From Cytophagales bacterium (GTDB taxonomy: Bacteria > Bacteroidota > Bacteroidia > Cytophagales > Spirosomataceae), in assembly GCA_013298125.1 (NCBI GenBank), contig JAAFJP010000001.1, positions 124,001 through 188,000 on the forward strand: a stretch of DNA of 64,000 nt, written 5' to 3'. The stretch's first letter is position 1, and every line of letters begins with the position of its first letter. Positions 11,701 to 19,433 of this stretch are shown here, piece by piece. The notes beneath the pieces were generated by a model. The model was not told the origin of the DNA, made no database searches, and saw nothing but the letters and a program-made list of their open reading frames with translations. Made by a program: the position numbers and the translations under genes.

Positions 11701-14700
11701 CAAGTGCAACAACAACTTATACAGCGACTTGTTCGGGTGTAGCTTGTGCAAAAGATGCTTCGGCAAGTGTGAAAGTATCAGTATTGCCAGGAGCAACAAC
11801 TCCAAACATTACTCCAACAAATACTCAAATTTGTGCAGGCACAGAAGTAACGTTAACAGCTAATAATTGTAACGGAACAGTATTATGGAGTAACGGAGCA
11901 ACAACAGCTTCAATCTCAGTTAAACCAAGCACTACGACAATTTACTCAGTAAAATGTTCAGTAGATGGTTGTGGTGAAGCTAAAACGTCTGAACCAGTAA
12001 CGGTGAAAGTAGGAACGCCAGAAGCACCAGTAGTAACATCAGTTCCACCAAGTGTATGTGCAGGAGGTCAAGTAGTATTGACTGCCACTGGATGTTCAGC
12101 AGGGACAATTGTATGGTCTGACGGTAAAACAGGAAGCACAATTACTGAGACAGTAAACGCAACAACAACATACTCGGCTATTTGTAAACAAGGAACTTGT
12201 AATAGCCCAGAGTCAAATAAAGTAGTCGTAACAGTAACAGTACCATCAGTACCTACAATCTCTTGTGCAACAAGCACTGTATGTGCAGGAAGTACAATTA
12301 CATTAGTAGCGACAGGATGCGAAGGAACTGTGAAATGGTCAGATGGACAAACTGGTGCAATCGTAACAGCAACGCCAACTAAGACGACGGATTATACAGC
12401 AACTTGTTCAGTAGGAACTTGTACATCAGCACCATCAAGTGTAGCAACGGTGAATGTAGGAAATCCACCTGCACCATCTATCACTTGTAATGCGACTTCG
12501 ATTTGTCAGGGAATCCAAATTACATTGACAGGTACTAATTGTACTGGAACAATTGTATGGAATGACGGTCAAGTAGGAGCAGTGATTACTGCAAAACCAA
12601 ACGCAACGACTACTTATACAGCTATCTGTAAATTAGATAAGTGTGAAAGTGGTAAATCAAACCCTGTGACAGTGACAGTAGGAGCTGGTATCAAAACACC
12701 AACTACTAAGAACTTGAACAACGTTTGTCCATTTACAACGGTAGATTTAGCATCGGGTGTAACATCAGGTTTATCAGCAGGTGGAATATTTGAATATCAT
12801 ACAGGTGTATTACCAACATCACCATTAGTTTCTAATCCAAATGCAGTAGGTACAGGTACTTATTATGTATTTGAGAAAACAGCTTCGGGATGTTATTCAT
12901 CGCCAGGTGTAATCAACACATTTGTAAATGCAGACTGTACGCCAAAAGATTGTGCTAAAACACCAGCCACAGCAAGTGCAGGTGCAGACGCTACAATATG
13001 TGCAGAGAAAACATATAAGTTAGCGGGAACATTCGGAGGTGCTGCAACAAGCATCACTTGGAAAACAACAGGTACAGGTACATTTGATAATCCATTGAAT
13101 CCAGTAGCTACTTATCGCTCATCATTAGCGGATGTAATAGCAGGAACAGTTAAATTGATTATCTGTACAAATGACCCAGACGGTTCAGGACCTTGTAAAG
13201 CAGCAGCTGATACAATGGTATTGACGATGAACGGTGTGAAATTCAAACCAAGAGTTGTAGTTAATGGTAACTTAAATTCTTGTGGTTCAGACTCAGTAAC
13301 ATTGACCGCAACAACAGGTGCTTACGAATACAAATGGTTTAAATTAGGAACAACAACTGAAATTGCTTCGACGAAGAGTATCACCGTGAAAAACTCAGGT
13401 GGATATTACTTCAAGTTAGTGGATGCTACTAAGTGTTGTTCAATCGAATCAGATACAGTAACAGTTAATTATTTGGCAGGACCATCTGCACCAATAGCTA
13501 ATAGTGTTAAAATTGATAAAGGTACAACGGTTGATTTGACCAAATTGGTAGTAAGTAATACACCAGCAGGAGCAACCTTAGTATTCAAAACAGGAGCAAG
13601 TTCAAGTGCTTTGACAGTAGCAAATCCAAGTGCAGTAGGAGCGGGTATTTATTATGCTTGTTACAGATCAGCACAAGGTTGTTTCTCAGTCGCAACGAAA
13701 ATAACAGTTGAAAATAAAGATACTCCTCCTGTAACGAAAGAGGCTGATATTGAAATTACAGTAACAACTGATAATAATATTGCTCTCGACGGTACAGTGA
13801 AAGTAACTGTTACAGTGAAAAATAACGGACCTGCAACTGCAAAGGGTATTAATGTTACAGCTCCAATCCCAGGTGGTTTGACTTATGTGTCTTCAACAGG
13901 CGGATTAGTAGTAAGTGGCAGTGACTTAAAAGGTTCGTTAGATAGTTTGATTAGTGGAGGTGTTAAGGTTTATACATGGGTAGGTAAGATTTCAGGCACA
14001 ACAACAAGTGTAACTGTTGGAGCAACTGGAACTACCACAACCGTAGATCCTAAACCAAGCAACAACGACGGAACTAACCCAAGTGGAAAAGTTATCGTTA
14101 CTGTGCCACCAACCAACTCGTCAGACTTAGTAGTAACTATCACAACTGATAAATCTACTTATGCTATAAATGATACAGTAACGACAACCATCACGGTAAG
14201 AAATCTTGGACCAGCAACTGCTAAAAGTGTAGTTGTAACCAGTGAAGTACCAAATGCTTTGACTTATGTTTCACAAACAGGAGGTTTATTAGTGAATGGA
14301 AAAGTATTGACTGGTAAGTTAGATAGCTTAGTAAAAGACGGCGTGAAGATTTACAAATACAAATCAGTATTGACAGGCAGTGGTCCAGTAGTATTAGTGG
14401 CAACAGGAACGTCGAATAATCCTGATCCTAATCCAAATAGTAATAATGGTTCAGGAGACGGTACAACGACAATTAATAAAAATGTACCACCATCAAGTGC
14501 TGATGTAGTGGTAACAGTAACAACTGATAAAACTAATTACGCAATCGGTGACATCGTAACAACGACAATTACTGTTAAGAATAACGGACCAGCAACGGCA
14601 AAAGGAATCAATGTGAGTTCAACGCTTCCATCTATTTTGGAATACATTGCACAAACAGGTGGTTTGACAAAAACTGGAAATGTATTCTCCGCAAGTATTG

Positions 14701-17700
14701 ATAGCTTAGTGAAAGATGGTGTGAAGGTTTATACTTATACAGCCAAAGTAACTGGTAATGGAACAGCGACTATCTCAGCTTCAAGTACAAGTACAACGGT
14801 TGATCCAATTCCAAATAATAATAATGGAACAAGTGGAGCAGTTATCAAAGTTGGAGCAACACCAACAACAGGTGCTGATGTAGTAATCACGATTACAACT
14901 GATAAAGCAACTTACGCAAAAGGTGATACTGTGACGACTACTATCAAGGTAACTAATCTTGGACCAGAAGTAGCGAAAGGAATTAGCGTTTACTCAGTTA
15001 TTCCAGGAACATTGACTTACGTATCACAAACAGGTGGTTTAGTTAAAACAGGAAACTTATTGACAGCAACTATTGCAAGTTTAGACAAAGACGGAACTGT
15101 AACATATACTTACAAAGCGGTCTTGAATACTAAGTCTGAAACAGTTGTGGCAGTGGGTGGAACAACAACGACACCAGATCCAAATCCAGGAAATAATAAT
15201 GGAACGGGTACAGGAACGGCAACTATCAATAAAGGAGATGTTGACCCAACTGTTGCAGACGTAGCTATTGTGATTACAGCAGATAAGACCATTGCGAAAG
15301 TAGGCGAGAATGTTAATTTCTTATTGACACTTACGAATAATGGACCAGCAACAGCGAAAAATGTAGTATTTGTAAATCCAATTCCAGCAGGATTGACATT
15401 CGTGTCAAGCACAACAGGTGAGGTATTGACAAGTGGTGCAATCACAAGAACACTTGATTCATTAGAGAAAGGACAAATTAGAACGTACTCATACATTGCC
15501 AAAATGAATGTTAAGACTGATGTGATAAACACAGTTTCGGTAGGTTCAACCAAAGATAACGTAGGACCAAATAACTTCTCGTTCGTAATTGTAAAAGGAG
15601 ATACTACTACAACGATAAGAGACGAAGCAGAAGTTGCTCTGATATTATCGGCTGATAAGCAGTTAATTAAGAAAGATTCTGAAGTAACATTCACTATCAA
15701 ATTAACGAACAATGGTAATAAGACAGCAACGAATGTAGTAGTGGATAACATTTTACCTAAAAACTTAACATTTGTATCTGGTGATCCAGAAAGAAGAGGC
15801 GATACATTGAGAGTAACTACGGCATCTCTCGCAAATGGCGAAATGAAGACATATACTTATAAAGCGAAAGTGAATAAGGATACAATCATTAGCAACACAG
15901 CGAGAATTACGAAGTCATCACCAATTGACCCAATCTTGACAAACAATGTTTCGACTGTGGTATTAGTACCAGAAACCGATACAACGTATGCAGATTTGGG
16001 AGTGTTGATAACGGCTGATAAAGCAACCTATAAGAAAGACGACAATGTAGTTTATACAGTAACATTGACAAACAATGGAGCTGGTAAAGTGAAAAACGTT
16101 GAATTGTGTGGTGCGTTCCCAACTGGATTAACATTCGTGTCAGGAACAGGAGCTTTAATATCAGGAGATAGCTTGAAGTTTAAAGTTGATACATTGAGTA
16201 AAGGTAGAACTCGTACATTCACTTATACTGCGAAAGCAACGAAAGTAGGAGAGATTGCCAATACAGTATCAATCTGTAAATCAAGCAAGCCAGATTTGAT
16301 TACGCCAAACAATACAAGTACAGTGAAAATCAAAGTTGATTCATCAACAACTGGTGGTGACTGTAAAGTTGAATTGGCAATGGCAATCATTGACACTGCA
16401 AAAGTTTCAGACGGAGTTTATAACGTAACTTATCGTTTAATTGCGAAGAACGTTTGTAAGGATACTTTGAAAACTGTAACATTGACCAATGACTTAGCGA
16501 AAACGTTTAGAACGCCAGTAACATATCAGGTTACAGGAAAACCAAGTACAGGTGTAAGAACCAACTTGATTCCAAATGACTTGTTTGGCAATACAGTCTT
16601 AGACTCGAGCTTAGTTAAAGCTGGAAGCTATATGTTACCAAACGCAATCGACACCATCAAGTATGTGGTGAAAGTAACATTGGCAGGTAATAAAGGACCA
16701 TTTGTGAGCAACGCAACCATAACTGGTAAAACTGCCCCAGGCAACCAAGTATTGACAGCGAATGCGAAAGATGTGTTACGTTTCGACTTACCAAACACAC
16801 GTATAGGTGTAGCGAAGGAAGTAGTAACGACAGCCTTGAAAAACGATTCGACAACATTCTGGACAGTTAAATACCGCATCCGTGTCGTAAACTTAGGAGC
16901 TAATGCAATTACTAATTTGAGTGTTAAAGATAGTCTTGCAGCAGTATTTACAGCAAAAGGAGCGAAAATCATTGGCAAACCAGTATTGTTTGCATCACAA
17001 GGATTGACAATCAACAAAAACTACACGGGTGTAGGTAAAGGTGATAGTACAGAGTTATTAGACCCAACTAAATCAGGTTTAGGATTAATTGACTCGCTTC
17101 GTATAGGTATAATTGACTTAACAGTGAGAGTAGATGTAGCTGGTGCAAGTGACCCAGAGAAAATCTTTAACAACGTTGCAATAGGTACTGGTAGAGGTAC
17201 AGATAACAAAACGTATAAAGATATTTCAACTGATGGTACAAACCCTGATCCAGATGGAGATAAAGACCCATCTAATAACAGTGTAGCAACACCAGTGAGA
17301 TTATTAGATCGTGATCCAGTGGGTGTACAAATTGGTTTAGCATTAGCAGCAGTGAGAGATACCATCCCTCAACCAGATAGCACTTGTAACGTATTGTTAG
17401 TAATGACTGCGAAAAACTACGGTAAGGATAATTTGAAAAATGTACGTCTATGTACAAATATCGAAAAGACTATCGGTAGAGATGCCCAATCATGGAAATT
17501 GGTGGGTGCTCCAAGAGTAATCAAAGGAAATGTGAAAATCAATTTAGCTTTCAACGGCAACTCTGATTCGACCATTACTAAAACAGATAGCTCATTCTTA
17601 GCAGTAGGAGATAGTATCGTGGTAGCATACACTGTAAATATTAAGAAGCCAGCGAAAGATACCATTTACACCCAAGCCATTGCGAAGGCAGTAAGTGCAG

Positions 17701-18149
17701 TTGATCCAACGAAGAGTACATCTGATATTTCAATGAACGGCTTGAAACCAGATATTAATGGAGACGGTAAACCAGACGAGGCAGCACCAACACCAATTAT
17801 CTGTAATCCAAAAGCACAGCCACCAGTTGGTAAGTTGTTGATTCCAAATGGTTTATCGCCAAACGGTGACAACATCGCTGAGACATTAGTGATACAAGGT
17901 TATGATAAGGCAACTCAAAAAGTAGAATTGATTATCTTTAATCGTTGGGGTGGTGTTGTTTATGCACAGGATGATTATGATGGAGAAAAAGATGGCTTCA
18001 AAGGTATTGCTAACCAAGGTGTAGTAGCCGTTGGTAAAGGTCAGGGATTACCAGATGGAACATACTTCTACTGCGTAACACTGAAAGATAGAACGTCAGG
18101 TGCGAAAATTGGAGAGGAAGTAATTTCTTCATTGACATTGTTGAGATAA
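5757..18149 (+). CDS. Giant repeat-containing surface protein/adhesin: DUF11 repeats, SdrD-B-like domains, Cys-rich Ig-like repeats, C-terminal CHU_C/T9SS type-B-like sorting domain
   Basis: 4130 aa; likely signal peptide MRSWASVMFLTLFTAFGSLAQ at residue 175; two GSIGDYVFNDNNGNGIQDSGD-like domains; tandem repeats; C-terminus IPNGLSPNGDNIAETLVIQGYDKATQKVELIIFNRWGGVVYAQDDYDGEKDGFKG...LPDGTYFYCVTL. Confidence 0.93.
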   Translation: MKGTFTFTDGASNQTNLTKSSELEAKESTFLFAKNLFRKVKQLFVQEEISETIVESVCIDESIDTPYTIVERNAIVEAAIPVVVAEKQSHSSHINYQLNIQQMNLFTYLRRAITSSEESLSGQFLEKFKSFLSVIVGTASDNNAPLGTVKRDFGILSNLGGSQLLSSKIFNQQAMRSWASVMFLTLFTAFGSLAQSATNSVSGTDLSVKKTISTQSPTLGQDVTYTIKVRNDGNIGATGVELTDVLPSGVTFKSASVTAGSTSNTTSAGVTTVIWNVGAVGASPAELTMTIVATVKTRGLWFNIAEITKEVEKDLDSTPNNKDINEDDQDAVCFSVEEYFYKGDEFTTALPAGYTNITWTRKVGTTGTKVPVTATTPGVKVLADGNLTITAITDYTEFEFSASNKNCPVTGCCPIKFIPGPLGSIGDYVFNDNNGNGIQDSGDTFLSGVKVQLYKADGVTFIKEVTTGPDGKYLFDSLFTDSYKVKFVLPSGSTFSPSKVTTGGTNDVNDSDAGTDGFTGVINIDVEKTGKDKDNRDVDAGVISNKGTIGDFVWLDANGNNKQDAGEVGVAGVTVELYTSTGTTPIKTFTTLADGKYLFTDLASGAYKVKFVLPSGKTFVTPNTGTSTEDSDAGVGGFSGIINIDVTKPVGDIGRNNLTIDAGVKADCNINAGTLATTTPNFCLPTGGSVVLTATTGTAPTVPTGYTVKYVLTKGAGLVIQQVANTPTFTVNTTGEYRIHTLVYDANPANGSFLDLSVVQLGTTTGVDVVKIITDNKLCAALDVTGAKFNVNEIPAAPVFTAKTICAGEKVTIGDTGPAQTGKSYAWFTSATGGVAFATTQSVEVSPAATTTYYVETTLVTPGACTSARGSVVVTVNPKPANPIAKSTLSNDCTKNLQTVNLADAITTTPAGSVIEWHVANDPASAIITNTTTAGAGTYYAFAKSTVGGCYSGGATVTVTITPCDCQNPATVSVAPLAAICASSATAVQLSATIGGGATSGKWTSNGTGTFDNANIVNAKYTPSAADIANGSVELTFTTNDPDGAGTQCIAASAKTTLSIKAKPAAPYNLKCNKEICLGESNKLFAVSPGSVVTWYATATSTTPIGVGSDDGFDVTPTAEGTFTYYAEAKVGDCTSERSSISFVVKKCLTDLAVIKKVVDAPEAVSAPDYLLGQTITYSIQAQNIGTANATDVKVDDILPAGATYVSSTPSGEYNTSTGVWTIGSLTKGSEKVLLIQIKLSKVGSVANTATISGTNEDPTKLANNTSTVTIKVADIADLSLTKTVSKSAVNVGEEVEYTITVLNSGPNTATNVEVKDKLPAGLTYVSSSTLTESAGTLTGSIASLASGSSKSFTFKAKVAKDGKITNVAEISKSDQKDPDSTPGNVSTKPDEDDDDSVDINSTTLCDLTKPTIACGCTQKTVCLGSSETLTASGCGTGATYIWSNGETGASITVTPKTNQTYTVYCKKDECKSEASNAVEVKVIVVDTPLLAAAPSKICAGESTTLTAKGCGGVIEWQTSPKQTGPSIIVNPVVTQTYKAVCKEFECVSLAGTVEVIVTPTPKAPEIVCAKGEICPGETISMTAINCNGQVKWSTGQETTTITVFPTVTTSYTVTCSVNGCTSEPSKAFVLTVKPIAVPTIKTSDLIVCTGGSATLTAEGCTGKVTWYFGDKTLTGATIIVKPATTTTYYATCSSISCASDKSSPVVVQVVNPAPPIVSSGTSTICSGSSVELTATGCEGTVTWSDGQKGAVVTVKPLASTSYTATCTIGTCVSETSIKRSITVTDFAKPTITANKLTICAGESITMTANGCNGTLKWSDGVTGSPRTITPTTDIKYTAVCESATCKSDVSNELAIKVNVAGPAPAIAATKTEICASETITLTATGCTGTVKWSEGSTGSTLTVKPSTTTTYTAVCSTNTCDSPKSNEVTIKVNPAVVLNLTASASNEKVCADSEVTLTLAGCTGTVTWTGGLTGTSVKVKPSATTTYTATCSGVACAKDASASVKVSVLPGATTPNITPTNTQICAGTEVTLTANNCNGTVLWSNGATTASISVKPSTTTIYSVKCSVDGCGEAKTSEPVTVKVGTPEAPVVTSVPPSVCAGGQVVLTATGCSAGTIVWSDGKTGSTITETVNATTTYSAICKQGTCNSPESNKVVVTVTVPSVPTISCATSTVCAGSTITLVATGCEGTVKWSDGQTGAIVTATPTKTTDYTATCSVGTCTSAPSSVATVNVGNPPAPSITCNATSICQGIQITLTGTNCTGTIVWNDGQVGAVITAKPNATTTYTAICKLDKCESGKSNPVTVTVGAGIKTPTTKNLNNVCPFTTVDLASGVTSGLSAGGIFEYHTGVLPTSPLVSNPNAVGTGTYYVFEKTASGCYSSPGVINTFVNADCTPKDCAKTPATASAGADATICAEKTYKLAGTFGGAATSITWKTTGTGTFDNPLNPVATYRSSLADVIAGTVKLIICTNDPDGSGPCKAAADTMVLTMNGVKFKPRVVVNGNLNSCGSDSVTLTATTGAYEYKWFKLGTTTEIASTKSITVKNSGGYYFKLVDATKCCSIESDTVTVNYLAGPSAPIANSVKIDKGTTVDLTKLVVSNTPAGATLVFKTGASSSALTVANPSAVGAGIYYACYRSAQGCFSVATKITVENKDTPPVTKEADIEITVTTDNNIALDGTVKVTVTVKNNGPATAKGINVTAPIPGGLTYVSSTGGLVVSGSDLKGSLDSLISGGVKVYTWVGKISGTTTSVTVGATGTTTTVDPKPSNNDGTNPSGKVIVTVPPTNSSDLVVTITTDKSTYAINDTVTTTITVRNLGPATAKSVVVTSEVPNALTYVSQTGGLLVNGKVLTGKLDSLVKDGVKIYKYKSVLTGSGPVVLVATGTSNNPDPNPNSNNGSGDGTTTINKNVPPSSADVVVTVTTDKTNYAIGDIVTTTITVKNNGPATAKGINVSSTLPSILEYIAQTGGLTKTGNVFSASIDSLVKDGVKVYTYTAKVTGNGTATISASSTSTTVDPIPNNNNGTSGAVIKVGATPTTGADVVITITTDKATYAKGDTVTTTIKVTNLGPEVAKGISVYSVIPGTLTYVSQTGGLVKTGNLLTATIASLDKDGTVTYTYKAVLNTKSETVVAVGGTTTTPDPNPGNNNGTGTGTATINKGDVDPTVADVAIVITADKTIAKVGENVNFLLTLTNNGPATAKNVVFVNPIPAGLTFVSSTTGEVLTSGAITRTLDSLEKGQIRTYSYIAKMNVKTDVINTVSVGSTKDNVGPNNFSFVIVKGDTTTTIRDEAEVALILSADKQLIKKDSEVTFTIKLTNNGNKTATNVVVDNILPKNLTFVSGDPERRGDTLRVTTASLANGEMKTYTYKAKVNKDTIISNTARITKSSPIDPILTNNVSTVVLVPETDTTYADLGVLITADKATYKKDDNVVYTVTLTNNGAGKVKNVELCGAFPTGLTFVSGTGALISGDSLKFKVDTLSKGRTRTFTYTAKATKVGEIANTVSICKSSKPDLITPNNTSTVKIKVDSSTTGGDCKVELAMAIIDTAKVSDGVYNVTYRLIAKNVCKDTLKTVTLTNDLAKTFRTPVTYQVTGKPSTGVRTNLIPNDLFGNTVLDSSLVKAGSYMLPNAIDTIKYVVKVTLAGNKGPFVSNATITGKTAPGNQVLTANAKDVLRFDLPNTRIGVAKEVVTTALKNDSTTFWTVKYRIRVVNLGANAITNLSVKDSLAAVFTAKGAKIIGKPVLFASQGLTINKNYTGVGKGDSTELLDPTKSGLGLIDSLRIGIIDLTVRVDVAGASDPEKIFNNVAIGTGRGTDNKTYKDISTDGTNPDPDGDKDPSNNSVATPVRLLDRDPVGVQIGLALAAVRDTIPQPDSTCNVLLVMTAKNYGKDNLKNVRLCTNIEKTIGRDAQSWKLVGAPRVIKGNVKINLAFNGNSDSTITKTDSSFLAVGDSIVVAYTVNIKKPAKDTIYTQAIAKAVSAVDPTKSTSDISMNGLKPDINGDGKPDEAAPTPIICNPKAQPPVGKLLIPNGLSPNGDNIAETLVIQGYDKATQKVELIIFNRWGGVVYAQDDYDGEKDGFKGIANQGVVAVGKGQGLPDGTYFYCVTLKDRTSGAKIGEEVISSLTLLR

Positions 18150-18159
18150 TTAATTGAAA

Positions 18160-18190
18160 TACTCGGTAGCTCTAAAAAGGCTACCGAGTA
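18160..18190 (+). terminator. Hairpin (possible terminator/attenuator) after the giant gene
   Basis: TACTCGGTAGC ... GCTACCGAGTA perfect 11-bp stem, 11 bp after the stop; weak U-tract. Confidence 0.45.
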
Positions 18191-18288
18191 TAAATAAAGC
18201 AGAAAGACTCATAGGATTTGTAAGAGACTGAAACGAAAAGTCTTTCTGAATCCTTACAAAAATTAAATTCATTTAAACATTTTATCAC

Positions 18289-19287
18289 ATGAAACTCCAA
18301 GGTTTGCTTACAAGAGTTAGATATATGACAGCATTGGCTATCGCTACGTTGGCAGGTATCCAAACCGTTCATGCACAGCAAGAGGTTCAATACTCTCAAT
18401 ATATGTTCAATATGTTGGCGGTAAATCCAGCGTATGCAGGTAGTAGAGACGTATTAAGTATGACTGGCTTGTATCGTCAGCAATGGGCAAATATATCTAA
18501 TGCTAATACGGCATCATTCACCATAGATATGCCTATCAAAAAAGAAAAAGTAGGAGTTGGCTTACAAGCCTACCGTGACCAAATTGGTATTTTTACGAAT
18601 ACGGGTCTTTACGGTTCTTACGCCTACCGAGTAAAAGTTTCTCAAAGAACTACGCTATCAATGGGTATTCAAGGAGGAGTGAATAATCTTGTGGGTGATT
18701 TTAGAGATATTATTACTGCCTATAACACAGGAGGAACAGGGATTAATAATGACCCAACTTTCTCAGGAGGTATCAATAAATGGTTACCAAACGTGGGTGT
18801 GGGACTTTATTTGAGTAATGACCGAGGATATATTGGTTTATCTGCCCCGACTCTGATTCAGAATGTAATTGGAGTAACAGGAAAAGCTGACTCGACAGCT
18901 CGTCAAGACCGTCACTATTTTTTAATGGCTGGTTTCGTAGTAGGCTTAGGACGTTCCTTGGCATTGAAACCATCGTTCTTAGTAAAAGCAACTCGTGATG
19001 CAGCGGCTTTTGACTTTAATTTAAACCTTTGGATTAAAGACAGAATTGCGATTGGTGGTTCATGGAGAACCAACAACAGTAACTTTAAATCTCCTTTCTC
19101 AAATAACGGAGGAGATGCAGTAGTTGGACTTTTAGAAATACAACTAACTGACCAATTCCGTTTGGGATATTCGTATGACTTCATGCTGAATGGACTTGGG
19201 AAAAGAGCAGGAGCAACCCACGAAGCTATGCTGAGATATGAATTTGGTTATCGTAAAGCCAAAATTCTTACACCGAGATATTTCTAA
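18289..19287 (+). CDS. PorP/SprF family type IX secretion system membrane protein
   Basis: 332 aa; QQEVQYSQYMFNMLAVNPAYAGSRDVLSMTGLYRQQW is characteristic of PorP/SprF. Confidence 0.93.
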   Translation: MKLQGLLTRVRYMTALAIATLAGIQTVHAQQEVQYSQYMFNMLAVNPAYAGSRDVLSMTGLYRQQWANISNANTASFTIDMPIKKEKVGVGLQAYRDQIGIFTNTGLYGSYAYRVKVSQRTTLSMGIQGGVNNLVGDFRDIITAYNTGGTGINNDPTFSGGINKWLPNVGVGLYLSNDRGYIGLSAPTLIQNVIGVTGKADSTARQDRHYFLMAGFVVGLGRSLALKPSFLVKATRDAAAFDFNLNLWIKDRIAIGGSWRTNNSNFKSPFSNNGGDAVVGLLEIQLTDQFRLGYSYDFMLNGLGKRAGATHEAMLRYEFGYRKAKILTPRYF

Positions 19288-19433
19288 TGATGTGCTAATT
19301 TGGAAATGTGCTAATTTGAAAATTCCAAACCTTGTATAGGTTCTAATTATTTTCAAATAAACTCATCATCAAATTTTCAAATTAAAATTAAATAACCCCC
19401 GCCTTAATAACGTAGTAAAACTTTCTTAAAACG

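Noticed and set aside
15110-15751. 213-aa antisense ORF inside the giant gene, plus the many other minus-strand ORFs between 6428 and 17875
   Set aside because: Shadow ORFs from the repetitive, Thr/Val/Gly-rich coding strand; low-complexity translations and no start context. The sense protein explains the sequence.
9985-16350. Regularly spaced near-identical sequences that superficially resemble a CRISPR or satellite array
   Set aside because: They are in-frame protein-domain repeats of about 225-350 nt, with no short palindromic direct repeat plus unique spacer structure and no cas genes.
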